From assembly GCF_000425805.1 (NCBI RefSeq), contig NZ_AUED01000002.1:558001-622000 (forward strand): DNA of 64,000 nt, given 5' to 3'. The translations under genes and the position numbers were made by a program. The notes beneath the pieces are model-generated. The model did not search any database and was not told the origin of the DNA. It saw only the letters and a program-made list of their open reading frames with translations. Source of the DNA: Pseudomonas vranovensis DSM 16006 (GTDB lineage Bacteria > Pseudomonadota > Gammaproteobacteria > Pseudomonadales > Pseudomonadaceae). Shown piece by piece: positions 1 through 8,388 of the stretch. The first letter of the stretch is position 1, and every line of letters starts with the position of its first letter.

Positions 1-450
<450 letters not shown>

Positions 451-456
451 TACCGT

Positions 457-465
457 TGTGGATAA
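457..465 (-). promoter_or_regulatory. Perfect DnaA box, hemF-aroE gap
   Basis: TGTGGATAA on the plus strand, i.e. TTATCCACA on the minus strand, the consensus DnaA 9-mer. It lies between the hemF stop and aroE. It is one of seven such boxes in the first 5.6 kb (see findings). Confidence 0.6.
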
Positions 466-505
466 CTTTTCCGGCCAGACCGGCCCCGACTCAGGAACCG
501 CGTGA

Positions 506-1330
506 ATGGACCAGTACGTTGTATTCGGCAACCCGATCGGCCACAGCAAGTCGCCGCTGATTCACCGGCTGTTTGCCGACCAGACCGGCCAGCAGCTGGA
601 ATACAACACCCTGCTGGCGCCACTGGATGACTTCACCGCGTGCGCCCTGGGATTCTTCAAGCAGGGCCTGGGCGCCAATGTCACCGTGCCATTCAAGGAA
701 GAAGCCTACCGCCTGGTCGATAGCCTGACGCCACGGGCCAAGCGCGCGGGGGCGGTGAACACCTTGCGCAAACTGGCCGACGGCAGCCTGCAAGGCGACA
801 ACACCGACGGTGCGGGCCTGGTGCGTGACCTGACCGTCAATGCCGCTGTGCAGCTCGCAGGCAAGCGTATATTGCTGCTGGGCGCCGGTGGTGCTGTTCG
901 CGGGGTGCTGGAGCCGTTGCTGGCGCATAACCCGGCTTCGCTGGTGATCGCCAACCGCACCGTGGAAAAGGCCGAGCAACTCGCCCGAGAGTTCGCCGAC
1001 CTCGGCCCGGTTGCGGCCAGTGGTTTCAGTTGGTTGCAGGAGCCTGTCGACCTGATCATCAATGCCACCTCCGCCAGCCTGGCCGGTGAGCTGCCGCCCA
1101 TTTCCGCCCACCTGATCGAGCCGGGCGTCACCGTTTGCTACGACATGATGTATGGCAAGGAGCCGACGCCGTTCTGCCAGTGGGCCAGCGCACACAAGGC
1201 GGCCAAGGTGCTGGATGGGTTGGGCATGCTTGCCGAGCAGGCGGCTGAAGCGTTCTTCATCTGGCGTGGCGTGCGGCCCGAGACCGGGCCGGTGCTGGAT
1301 GAGCTTCGCCGTCAGTTGGCGCGGGGTTAG
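506..1330 (+). CDS. aroE: Shikimate dehydrogenase (NADP+)
   Basis: 274 residues, normal AroE length. It reduces 3-dehydroshikimate to shikimate with NADPH in the cytoplasmic aromatic amino acid pathway. Visible motifs: NPIGHSKSP at the N-terminus (substrate-binding Ser14/Ser16), NVTVPFK with catalytic Lys64, NTDGAG with Asp101, the glycine-rich NADP loop GAGGA near residues 126-130 and the NADP-phosphate-binding NRTVEKA just after it. The ATG at 506 has AGGAA 8 bp upstream. A REP palindrome follows the stop directly and probably serves as the transcript end shared with the convergent SulP gene. Confidence 0.97.
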   Translation: MDQYVVFGNPIGHSKSPLIHRLFADQTGQQLEYNTLLAPLDDFTACALGFFKQGLGANVTVPFKEEAYRLVDSLTPRAKRAGAVNTLRKLADGSLQGDNTDGAGLVRDLTVNAAVQLAGKRILLLGAGGAVRGVLEPLLAHNPASLVIANRTVEKAEQLAREFADLGPVAASGFSWLQEPVDLIINATSASLAGELPPISAHLIEPGVTVCYDMMYGKEPTPFCQWASAHKAAKVLDGLGMLAEQAAEAFFIWRGVRPETGPVLDELRRQLARG

Positions 1331-1339
1331 GTCATTGAA

Positions 1340-1386
1340 TCGCGGGGCAAGCCCGCTCCTACGATGGGAGCGGGCTTGCCCCGCGA
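1340..1386. repeat. REP-type inverted repeat (copy 1)
   Basis: Arms TCGCGGGGCAAGCCCGCTCC and GGAGCGGGCTTGCCCCGCGA surround a short TACGAT loop. It lies between the convergent aroE and SulP genes. The same element recurs at 7530, 11632, 15641, 32688 and 41540, with a degenerate copy near 23175. It probably acts as a bidirectional terminator or mRNA 3' stabiliser. Confidence 0.9.
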
Positions 1387-1391
1387 AGGTT

Positions 1392-2963
1392 TCACCCCTC
1401 GAACCGTATCGGACAGTTCGCAGCGCCTTCCAGCTTGTGCAGTTCCTCGATCACCTGCGGCCGCGCCCGATGCAGCGTCAGGCTGCCCCCTGCCCGGCCC
1501 AGGCGCCGGGCCTCTCGGTGCAGCATGTCGACCCCGGAATAGTCGATGAAGTTGATCTGCCGGGCGTCGATGATCACATCAGGACCTTGGCAGCGCTGCA
1601 GGCGCACTTGCAAGTAATGGCTGGCGCCAAAAAAAATCGACCCCCCTACCCGCAGCACGTCGGCATCACCTTCCCGTGATTGCTGCACCCGTGGGCGCGA
1701 GGTGCGCTTGAGGTAGAAGAACAGTGACGCCAGCACTCCGGCGTAGATGGCGGTCTGCAACTCCAGCAGCAAGGTCGCCGCCGCAGTCAGCGCCATCACC
1801 AGAAACTCGGAACGGCTGACCCGCCACAGCGCGCGCATGCCCCGGTGATCGATCAATCCCCAGCAGATCAGCAGGATGCTGCCGGCCATGGCCGGGATCG
1901 GAATGTGCGCGATCAGGCCAGCGCCCGCCACGGCAAACAACGCCACCCAGAGCGCCGAGAACACCCCGGCCAGTGGCGAGCGGGCGCCGGCGTCATAGCT
2001 GAGCCCTGAACGGGTGAAGGAACCTGAGGACAGGTAGCCGGAGAAAAAGCTGCCGACCATATTCGACAGGCCCTGGGCACGGATCTCCTGGTTGGCATCG
2101 ATCAACTGCTCCGAACGTGACGACAACGAGCGGGCAATCGACAGGCTGGTCACCAGGCCCAGCATGCCTACGGCCACGGCACTGGGGAGCAGGCGCAGGA
2201 TCAGCTCCAGGTCCCATAGCGGCAATGGGCTCAAGGGGGGGAGTTGGCCGACGAAGCCGGGCACCAGCAGCACATGGCCAAACACGCCGGGTAACAGCCA
2301 CACCAGCGCACTGGCGACGGCCAGGGTTATCAACAGGCCGGGCCAGCGCGGACGCAGCAGCTTGAGGGTAATGCCAAGGAGCAGGGTGCCAAGCCCCAGC
2401 CCAAGTGAAGACCAATCGACCTCGCCGGCATGGTCCATCAGGCTTTCCAGGGTTTTCAGGGCGGTGGCCTGGCTGGGCAGGTCGAGCCCCATCAGGTTCG
2501 GCAGTTGTCCCAGGGCAATGACCACGGCGGCGCCGAGGGTAAAGCCCAGCACCACCGAATGAGACACGAAGTTGACCAGCGCGCCGAAGCGCAACAGTCC
2601 CAGCAACCACTGAAAGACCCCTCCCAGAAACGTCAGCAGCAGAATCAGGGTGATGTAGTCGTCACTGCCGCTGATGGCCAGGGGGCTGACGCTGGCATAG
2701 AGCACGATGGAGATCGCCGCAGTCGGTCCGCAGATCAGGTGCCACGACGATCCCCAGAGGCAGGCGATCAGCACCGGTACAATGGCGGCGTACAGTCCGT
2801 ACTCGGCGGGCAGGCCAGCGATAAGGGCATAGGCGATCGACTGCGGCAAGGCCAGGATCGCGCCACTCAGGCCCACCAGCAGGTCGCGGCGCACACTGCT
2901 CCGGGTCTGCTGGGGCAGCCAACTGAGGAACGGCAACAAGTGGTGGCGGTCAGGCCGGGCCAT
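1392..2963 (-). CDS. SulP family anion permease with C-terminal STAS domain
   Basis: 523 residues. An N-terminal block of about 11-12 hydrophobic segments starts with RRDLLVGLSGAILALPQSIAYALIAGLP, the SulP signature region. The soluble C-terminal STAS domain (about residues 430-520) contains DARQINFIDYSGVDML, typical of STAS folds. SulP proteins move sulfate, bicarbonate or organic anions across the inner membrane. The gene lies 72 bp downstream of the choline-binding protein gene and on the same strand as betC, so it may import choline-O-sulfate or handle the sulfate released by BetC; the substrate is inferred from context only. A second, unrelated-context SulP gene lies at 21635. Confidence 0.9.
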   Translation of the reverse strand: MARPDRHHLLPFLSWLPQQTRSSVRRDLLVGLSGAILALPQSIAYALIAGLPAEYGLYAAIVPVLIACLWGSSWHLICGPTAAISIVLYASVSPLAISGSDDYITLILLLTFLGGVFQWLLGLLRFGALVNFVSHSVVLGFTLGAAVVIALGQLPNLMGLDLPSQATALKTLESLMDHAGEVDWSSLGLGLGTLLLGITLKLLRPRWPGLLITLAVASALVWLLPGVFGHVLLVPGFVGQLPPLSPLPLWDLELILRLLPSAVAVGMLGLVTSLSIARSLSSRSEQLIDANQEIRAQGLSNMVGSFFSGYLSSGSFTRSGLSYDAGARSPLAGVFSALWVALFAVAGAGLIAHIPIPAMAGSILLICWGLIDHRGMRALWRVSRSEFLVMALTAAATLLLELQTAIYAGVLASLFFYLKRTSRPRVQQSREGDADVLRVGGSIFFGASHYLQVRLQRCQGPDVIIDARQINFIDYSGVDMLHREARRLGRAGGSLTLHRARPQVIEELHKLEGAANCPIRFEG

Positions 2964-3035
2964 GAGCAGTCTCTATCGCAAGCACAAGCTGCACAGGGTG
3001 CGGTGTCTGCTGCGCCGGTGCAAGTCGCTGGGCCA

Positions 3036-3956
3036 TTACAGGCTGGCTTTCACGGCTGACCGTGCATCGCCACCATCCAGGCGTGTCACACCTTCGAGCC
3101 AATGGTCGAGCTGGGCCGGATGCGCTTGCACCCAGGCCTTGGCCGCCGTTTCATAGCTGACCTTGTTATCCACAACCTGCGCCATGATGGTGTTCTCCAT
3201 GTCCTGGCTGAACTTCAGGTTGTCGAACAGCCGCGCCACGTTCGGGCAGGCCTGTGGATAACCCTTGCGGGTCAGGGTGTAGACGCTGCCATTGCTGCCA
3301 AACCACTGTTCGCCTCCGCTCAGGTAGCGCAGCTTCATCTGCACGTTCATCGGGTGCGGTGTCCAGCCGAGGAAGGCGATGAACCGCTGGCGCTTGGCCG
3401 CGCGATGGACCTGGGCGAGCATCGCTTGTTCGCTGGACTCCACCAGCTTCCAGTCGCCGAGATTGAAGGCATTCCGCTTGATGATGTCCTTGAGTGACAG
3501 GTTGGCTGGTGACCCTGCGCCGATGCCATAGATCTTCTGATCGAACTGATCGGCAAAGTGCTGAAGGTCGGTAAAGTCTCGAACGCCTGCCTCCCACACA
3601 TACTCGGGGACCGCCAGGGTGAACTGGGTGCCTTCAAGGTTGCGCGCCAGTTGTTGCACCTCGCCGCTGGCCACGAACTTGTCGTGAAAACCCTGCTGGG
3701 CCGGCATCCAGTTGCCGAGGAATACGTCCACCAAGCCATCCCTGAGCCCGCCATAGATGATGGGCACCGCCAGGCTGTCGACCCTGGTCTTGTAGCCCAG
3801 GCCTTCGAGCAACAGGCGGGCCACGGCGTTGGTGGCGGCGATATCGCTCCAGCCGGGGTCGGCCATTTTCACGGTGGTGCAATCGCTCTCGGCGCGGGCG
3901 CCGAGGCTGGCAAGGCTCAAGACAACCGCAATGATGCTTGTGGATAACCTTCTCAT
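3036..3956 (-). CDS. choX: Choline/betaine ABC transporter periplasmic binding protein (ChoX-like)
   Basis: 306 residues with a signal peptide ending near ASLGARA. The body (CTTVKMADPGWSDIAATNAVARLLLEGLGYK, WTPHPMNV, and a C-terminal AAKAWVQAHPAQLDHWLEGV) matches quaternary-amine binding proteins of the OpuAC/ChoX type, which bind choline or betaines with an aromatic box. No ABC permease or ATPase lies nearby, so it probably docks on a transporter encoded elsewhere. The betC stop is 18 bp upstream, implying one betC-choX-SulP transcript. The ATG at 3956 has GAGG 6-7 bp upstream. The coding region holds three perfect DnaA boxes (3166, 3253, 3939). Confidence 0.88.
   Translation of the reverse strand: MRRLSTSIIAVVLSLASLGARAESDCTTVKMADPGWSDIAATNAVARLLLEGLGYKTRVDSLAVPIIYGGLRDGLVDVFLGNWMPAQQGFHDKFVASGEVQQLARNLEGTQFTLAVPEYVWEAGVRDFTDLQHFADQFDQKIYGIGAGSPANLSLKDIIKRNAFNLGDWKLVESSEQAMLAQVHRAAKRQRFIAFLGWTPHPMNVQMKLRYLSGGEQWFGSNGSVYTLTRKGYPQACPNVARLFDNLKFSQDMENTIMAQVVDNKVSYETAAKAWVQAHPAQLDHWLEGVTRLDGGDARSAVKASL
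3166..3174 (+). promoter_or_regulatory. Perfect DnaA box inside choX
   Basis: TTATCCACA on the plus strand. In the antisense choX frame it encodes part of VVDNK. Member of the cluster described in findings. Confidence 0.55.
3253..3261 (-). promoter_or_regulatory. Perfect DnaA box inside choX
   Basis: TGTGGATAA on the plus strand, TTATCCACA on the coding strand of choX, where it encodes part of GYPQA. It is 79 bp from the previous box and in the opposite orientation. Confidence 0.55.
3939..3947 (-). promoter_or_regulatory. Perfect DnaA box at the choX start
   Basis: TTATCCACA on the minus strand, overlapping codons 4-7 of choX (Leu-Ser-Thr of the signal peptide). Confidence 0.55.
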
Positions 3957-3974
3957 GACAGCCTCGCAGGGTGA

Positions 3975-5486
3975 TTACTGGGCGGGTTGTGGATAACGTG
4001 CCTTGCGTTCCAGGTCGTCGAGATCGATGTGATTGCGCATGTACTGCTGGCTGGCGTCGACCATGGGCTGGTGGTCCCAGCTCTGCAGTTTGCCGATGGC
4101 CAGCGCCTCGGCCACCAGGCGGCGGCGACGCTGACTGTCGAGTACTCGCTGGCGCAGCAGCGGGATGTTCCAGCGTTGCCGGGCTTCATCGACAAAAGCC
4201 TGCAGCAGCGTCTGGTGGTCGGGACTACCGGCGAGGTTTTCGCGCTCCTGGGGATCGTGCTCCAGGTCGAACAGCAGGCAAGGATCGTCTTCGCTGTAGA
4301 TGAGTTTGTAGGCGCCGCGGCGAATCATCATCAACGGCCCGACGGTGCCTTCGGCCATGTATTCGCCGATCACTTCATCGTGCCCGCCCTGCCCCTGCAG
4401 ATGGCCCAGCAGTGAACGACCGTCGAGTGGCAACTGGGGGTCCAGGCTGCCTCCGGCGAGTGCTACGAAGGTAGGCAAGAGGTCGCAGGTGGAGACGGCC
4501 GCACCGACCCGTGCAGGCTTGAACTGCCCCGGCGCATGCACCAGCAGTGGCACCCGTGCCGACATCTCGAACCAGTGCATCTTGTACCAGAGACCGCGGT
4601 CGCCAAGCATGTCGCCGTGATCGCCGGAGAAGACAATCACCGTGTCGTCCGCCAGCCCGGTTTCCTCCAGGGTCTGCAGCAGCTTGCCGATGTTGCTGTC
4701 GATGTAGCTGCAGGCACCGAAGTAGGCACGACGTGCATCGCGAATCTTATCCACAGGTAGCGGCTTGTCCCACAGGTCGTAGACCTTGAGCAGGCGTTGC
4801 GAGTGGGGGTCCAGATCTGCTTGGGGGCAGTGCTGGCTAGGCAATGGAATCTCGTCGTCCTGATACAGGTCCCAGAAGGCCTTGGGGATGGTGTACGGGT
4901 CGTGAGGATGGGTCATCGACACGGTCAGGCAGAACGGTTGCTCACCGGCCTCGCGCACGTGATCGAACAAGTACTGGCGGGCCTTGAACACCACCTCTTC
5001 ATCGAAATCCAGCTGGTTGGTGCGTATGCATGGTCCGGCCTGCAGCACCGAAGACATGTTGTGGTACCAGCTGGGGCGTTCGTCGGGTGCATCCCAATTG
5101 ACCGACCAGCCATAGTCCGCGGGGTAGATGTCACTGGTCAGCCGCTCTTCGTAGCCGTGCAACTGGTCGGGTCCGCAGAAGTGCATCTTGCCCGAGAGGG
5201 CGGTGCGGTAGCCGAGACGGCGCAGGTAATGGGCGTAGGTGGGGATGTCGGCAGGAAAGTCCGCAGCGTTGTCGTAAGCGCCGATCTTGCTCGGCAGTTG
5301 GCCGCTGACCAGGGTGAAGCGTGAAGGCGCGCACAGCGGGCTGTTGCAGTAGGCGGCATCGAAAACCACGGCCTCGGCGGCCAGGCGACTCAGGTTCGGC
5401 ATCCGGATTGGCGAGGGCGCGTAGATGGGCAGCATTGGCGCAGCCATTTGGTCGGCCATGATGAAAAGAATGTTCTTGCGCTTCAT
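3975..5486 (-). CDS. betC: Choline-sulfatase
   Basis: 503 residues. It hydrolyses choline-O-sulfate to choline and sulfate, feeding glycine betaine synthesis and sulfur supply. The sulfatase signature is clear: metal-binding N-terminus MKRKNILFIMADQ and the formylglycine motif CAPSR, with Cys52 converted to formylglycine by a maturase. VFSGDHGDMLGDRG near the middle carries further metal ligands. I chose the ATG at 5486 because GGTGA lies a few bases upstream and the family begins at this residue; an in-frame ATG at 5504 would add MERGDS without a good ribosome site. Upstream of choX on the same strand and divergent from the LysR regulator. A DnaA box lies inside (4747) and one at the 3' end (3988). 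Confidence 0.95.
   Translation of the reverse strand: MKRKNILFIMADQMAAPMLPIYAPSPIRMPNLSRLAAEAVVFDAAYCNSPLCAPSRFTLVSGQLPSKIGAYDNAADFPADIPTYAHYLRRLGYRTALSGKMHFCGPDQLHGYEERLTSDIYPADYGWSVNWDAPDERPSWYHNMSSVLQAGPCIRTNQLDFDEEVVFKARQYLFDHVREAGEQPFCLTVSMTHPHDPYTIPKAFWDLYQDDEIPLPSQHCPQADLDPHSQRLLKVYDLWDKPLPVDKIRDARRAYFGACSYIDSNIGKLLQTLEETGLADDTVIVFSGDHGDMLGDRGLWYKMHWFEMSARVPLLVHAPGQFKPARVGAAVSTCDLLPTFVALAGGSLDPQLPLDGRSLLGHLQGQGGHDEVIGEYMAEGTVGPLMMIRRGAYKLIYSEDDPCLLFDLEHDPQERENLAGSPDHQTLLQAFVDEARQRWNIPLLRQRVLDSQRRRRLVAEALAIGKLQSWDHQPMVDASQQYMRNHIDLDDLERKARYPQPAQ
3988..3996 (-). promoter_or_regulatory. Perfect DnaA box at the betC 3' end
   Basis: TTATCCACA on the minus strand, in the last codons of betC (Arg-Tyr-Pro-Gln). 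It lies 49 bp from the box at 3939, in the same orientation. Confidence 0.55.
4747..4755 (+). promoter_or_regulatory. Perfect DnaA box inside betC
   Basis: TTATCCACA on the plus strand, within betC codons for Pro-Val-Asp-Lys-Ile. Confidence 0.55.
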
Positions 5487-5545
5487 GGAGTCACCGCGTT
5501 CCATAGGTGTTCGTTATGGGAAACTGCTGTCATCGAGCATGCGGC

Positions 5546-5554
5546 TGTGGATAA
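5546..5554 (-). promoter_or_regulatory. Perfect DnaA box in the betC-regulator gap
   Basis: TGTGGATAA on the plus strand, in the divergent promoter region between betC and its LysR-type regulator. The regulator's own operator should also lie in this roughly 114-bp gap, but I could not single out a clear T-N11-A palindrome. Confidence 0.55.
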
Positions 5555-5600
5555 CAGGGGTAAAGCCTATGGTGGGCAATGACTGGGATTAGCAAAGCTT

Positions 5601-6506
5601 ATGTTTGAAAGCCTTGATGGTTTATCACTGGATGCCTTGCGGGTGTTTGAAGCCGCTGCTCGCCAGCGCAGTTTCACCACGGCGGCGGTCGAGTTGGGTA
5701 CTACCCAACCTGCCGTCAGCCAGCAGATCAAGCGACTGGAAAAACAGTTGGGCGCTCGCCTGTTCGATCGTATTTATCGCGGCATCGAACTGACCGAGGC
5801 CGGTCAGGTACTGTTCGACCAGGTCCATCAGGGCATCGCCTGCTTGGACGAGGGGGTGGCGCAGGTCAGCGGCCGCGACCAGCATGAGGTGCTTCAGGTC
5901 GCTACCGATTTCGCCTTTGCGGCCTACTGGCTGATGCCACGGTTGCAGCGCTTTCACCAGGCCAACCCGCAGGTGGATGTCAGCCTGGTGACCAGCGAGC
6001 GCAGCCACGCCATGTTGCGTCCGGACATCGATGTGGCAATCCTGTTTGGCGATGGGCGCTTCCCTCAAGGCGAAAGCCACTGGCTGTTCGATGAGGAAGT
6101 ATTCCCTGTATGCAGTCCGCGGCTGGTCGAGCAGCACACTCTGCCCATGCCGGCGCACAGCTTGCGGCAAATGCCCCTGCTGCATTTACGCGGCGAGAGT
6201 GCCAGCCGCTGGTTCGACTGGAGCGGTGTGTTTCGCCAGTTGAACATTGCCAGCCCGCCGAGTCCCGGCCCGTTGCGTTTTGACAACTACACCCTGCTCA
6301 TCCAGGCAGCCATCGCTGGTCAGGGCGTCGCCATTGGCTGGCGCCATCTGGTGGATGACCTGCTGGAGCAAGGCTTGCTGTGCCGGCCGATCCGCGAACA
6401 GGTGAGCTCTTCGCGTGGCTATTACGTGGTGCTGCCACCGCGCAAACGCCGGGGCGCGCTGATCGAGCGTTTTGTCGAATGGCTGCGCGACGAGCAGGCG
6501 CGCTAG
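5601..6506 (+). CDS. LysR-type regulator of choline sulfate use
   Basis: 301 residues. The N-terminal winged helix-turn-helix (about residues 8-67) reads LRVFEAAARQRSFTTAAVELGTTQPAVSQQIKRLEKQLG, a canonical LysR HTH. The rest is the two-lobed co-inducer domain with strands such as DVAILFGDGRFP. The gene diverges from betC across about 114 bp, the standard layout for a LysR activator controlling its neighbour, and the same order is known in other pseudomonads. It probably responds to choline-O-sulfate or choline. The stop codon overlaps the stop of the convergent next gene by 4 bp. Confidence 0.9.
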   Translation: MFESLDGLSLDALRVFEAAARQRSFTTAAVELGTTQPAVSQQIKRLEKQLGARLFDRIYRGIELTEAGQVLFDQVHQGIACLDEGVAQVSGRDQHEVLQVATDFAFAAYWLMPRLQRFHQANPQVDVSLVTSERSHAMLRPDIDVAILFGDGRFPQGESHWLFDEEVFPVCSPRLVEQHTLPMPAHSLRQMPLLHLRGESASRWFDWSGVFRQLNIASPPSPGPLRFDNYTLLIQAAIAGQGVAIGWRHLVDDLLEQGLLCRPIREQVSSSRGYYVVLPPRKRRGALIERFVEWLRDEQAR

Positions 6507-7120
6507 AGTACGAAGTTCACATGCTCGCTGTGGTGCAGTTTGAGCTCCAGGGTATCGACCATCCCCGCAGCGACCCGCGCCAGGCGTTGCAGTGGCTCGG
6601 CAAGGCCCGGTTCGAGGGTGCCGTGGGTGTGATGGAAGTGCTCGATGCCCAGGCCAGCGACCGCCTGCGGGGCATTGATCAGCGTCCATTGCAGGGTGCT
6701 GCGCTGCAGCAGGTCGACCATATGGCCGATGCACTGGCGGTGTTGCTCGCTATGATCGTCGGGATGCTCGAGCACGCTGAAATCGCCGACCAGCAGGAGC
6801 CGGCGTATAGTCGTGCGAGACATGCCATCGACCAACGCGTGGACGGCATGAAGTTGTTCACGAGGGTCATCAGGTGCCAGCGCAGGCAACAGGCATATGA
6901 CCGCCGAGCTCCCTGCTGCACCTTGTTCGGCCTGGTCGGCATCCTTGAGCCCGCCATGCTTGCAGTGCAAGCCCGGCCGGGGTGCCAGTTGGTTGAGATC
7001 GTCGACGATCACGATCACTTCGTGCTGGCGCTTGAGCAGCTCGGCCATCAGCGCACTGCCCAGGCTGCTCAGGGCGCCGAACAGCGTGACCTTGAGGGTG
7101 TAGGTTTCGGCATTTTTCAC
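6503..7120 (-). CDS. NAD(P)-binding Rossmann protein, NmrA/SDR-like
   Basis: 205 residues, GTG start at 7120 with GGAG 7 bp upstream. The N-terminus (KVTLFGALSSLGSALMAELLKRQHEVIVIVDD) has the beta-alpha-beta pattern of atypical short-chain dehydrogenases, followed by TTIRRLLLVGDFSVLEHPDDH, similar to NAD(P)H-binding NmrA-like proteins. The dinucleotide loop is imperfect: the usual GxxGxxG reads GALSSLG, so cofactor binding may be weakened. No catalytic YxxxK is evident. Function unknown. It converges on the LysR gene with a 4-bp overlap. Confidence 0.7.
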   Translation of the reverse strand: MKNAETYTLKVTLFGALSSLGSALMAELLKRQHEVIVIVDDLNQLAPRPGLHCKHGGLKDADQAEQGAAGSSAVICLLPALAPDDPREQLHAVHALVDGMSRTTIRRLLLVGDFSVLEHPDDHSEQHRQCIGHMVDLLQRSTLQWTLINAPQAVAGLGIEHFHHTHGTLEPGLAEPLQRLARVAAGMVDTLELKLHHSEHVNFVL

Positions 7121-7197
7121 GTCATCACTCCGTTGCGTACGGGTGATTGTTTGACTCCCGGACTAAGGCCGGGGTTCGCAGAGATTCAGGAGTTTTC

Positions 7198-7527
7198 GTG
7201 CAGAGGATCAAGGGATATCACGCCCACGTGTACTACGACGCCAGCACCCTGGAGCAGGCCCGGCAGTTGTGTGAAGAGGCGGCCACGTTGTTTCCGGTGA
7301 CCATGGGGCGCATGCACCAGAAGCCGGTCGGACCGCATCCGGACTGGAGCTGCCAGCTGGCGTTCGGGCCTGAAGTGGTGGGAGTGGTATTGCCTTGGCT
7401 GGCATTGTATCGGCGGGGGCTGGTGGTGTTTTTGCATCCGCTGACCGGGGATGAGCTGGCGGATCACCGGGATCATGCAATCTGGATGGGGGCTGTGCGG
7501 CCTCTGGATCTGTCGATCTTTGAATAG
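7198..7527 (+). CDS. DOPA 4,5-dioxygenase family protein
   Basis: 109 residues. The start is GTG at 7198, with AGGAG 5 bp upstream; an upstream ATG at 7147 lacks a ribosome site and would add 17 residues not typical of the family. His-rich segments GYHAHVYYD, HQKPVGPHPDWSCQLAF and VVFLHPLTGDELADHRDHAIWMG match the small DOPA-dioxygenase-like family of possible extradiol aromatic ring-cleaving enzymes. The bacterial substrate is not known. It ends 2 bp before a perfect palindromic REP element. Confidence 0.8.
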   Translation: MQRIKGYHAHVYYDASTLEQARQLCEEAATLFPVTMGRMHQKPVGPHPDWSCQLAFGPEVVGVVLPWLALYRRGLVVFLHPLTGDELADHRDHAIWMGAVRPLDLSIFE

Positions 7528-7529
7528 TC

Positions 7530-7569
7530 ATCGCGGGGCAAGTCGAGACGTCTCGACTTGCCCCGCGAT
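7530..7569. repeat. REP-type element, perfect 40-bp palindrome (copy 2)
   Basis: Both 20-bp halves, ATCGCGGGGCAAGTCGAGAC and its exact complement, join without a loop. The outer 13 bp are the shared REP arm, but the inner CCGCTCC found in the other copies is replaced by CGAGAC. It lies between the convergent dioxygenase-like and trpA genes. Confidence 0.9.
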
Positions 7570-7575
7570 CAGGCT

Positions 7576-8388
7576 TCAAGCCTTGCGCGCAGCGCGCACA
7601 CCCTGGGCCAGCGCCGAGCACAGCTCCAGCACATCACCCACGGCCTGCTCGGCCGTCTTGGCAGTGGCGATCTTGTCGACCAGCGCCGACCCTACCACCA
7701 CGCCATCGGACAACCTGGCAATCGCGGCCGCTTGTTCTGGCGTACGAATACCAAAACCAACGCTGATCGGCAGGTCGGTATGCCGACGCAGGCGCTCGAT
7801 TGCGCTGCTGACGTGTTCGGTGGTGGCCGAACCTGCACCGGTCACGCCCGCTACCGACACGTAGTAGACGAAGCCGGAGCTGCGCTCCAGCACACGCGGC
7901 AGGCGCACGTCGTCGGTGGTCGGGGTGGTCAGGCGGATGAAGTCGATGCCGGCAGCCTGGGCCGGGGTCGCCAGCTCGGCGTCGTGCTCGGGCGGCAGGT
8001 CGACGATGATCAGGCCATCCACACCCACTTCCTTGGCCTGGGCCACGAAGGCCTCGACGCCAAAGCGGTGAATCGGGTTGTAGTAACCCATCAGCACGAT
8101 CGGTGTGGTCTGGTTGTCGACACGGAATTCGCGAACCATCTGCAGGGTTTTGGCCAGGGTCTGGCCGGCATCCAGAGCCCGCAGGGTCGCCAGCTGGATG
8201 GCTACGCCGTCGGCCATCGGGTCGGTGAACGGCATGCCCAGTTCGATCACGTCGGCACCGGCAGCCGGGAGGCCCTTGAGGATTGCCAGCGAGGCGTCGT
8301 AGCCCGGGTCGCCTGCGGTAATGAAGGTAACCAGTGCGGAGCGGCCCTCGGCCTTGAGCTCTGCGAAGCGTTGTTCAAGACGGCTCAT
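7576..8388 (-). CDS. trpA: Tryptophan synthase alpha chain
   Basis: 270 residues. It cleaves indole-3-glycerol phosphate to indole and glyceraldehyde 3-phosphate and passes indole to TrpB. The catalytic residues Glu49 (in DVIELGMPF) and Asp60 (in DPMADG) are present, as is the N-terminal [10 protein letters not shown] strand. Translation starts at the ATG at 8388, which overlaps the trpB stop as ATGA, a classical translational coupling. An in-frame start at 8460 would lie inside trpB and is not favoured. trpBA is activated by TrpI in pseudomonads. Confidence 0.97.
   Translation of the reverse strand: MSRLEQRFAELKAEGRSALVTFITAGDPGYDASLAILKGLPAAGADVIELGMPFTDPMADGVAIQLATLRALDAGQTLAKTLQMVREFRVDNQTTPIVLMGYYNPIHRFGVEAFVAQAKEVGVDGLIIVDLPPEHDAELATPAQAAGIDFIRLTTPTTDDVRLPRVLERSSGFVYYVSVAGVTGAGSATTEHVSSAIERLRRHTDLPISVGFGIRTPEQAAAIARLSDGVVVGSALVDKIATAKTAEQAVGDVLELCSALAQGVRAARKA

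Noticed and set aside
5484..5504. Longer betC start at 5504 (MERGDS)
   Set aside because: No ribosome site upstream; the internal ATG at 5486 has GGTGA and matches the family start.
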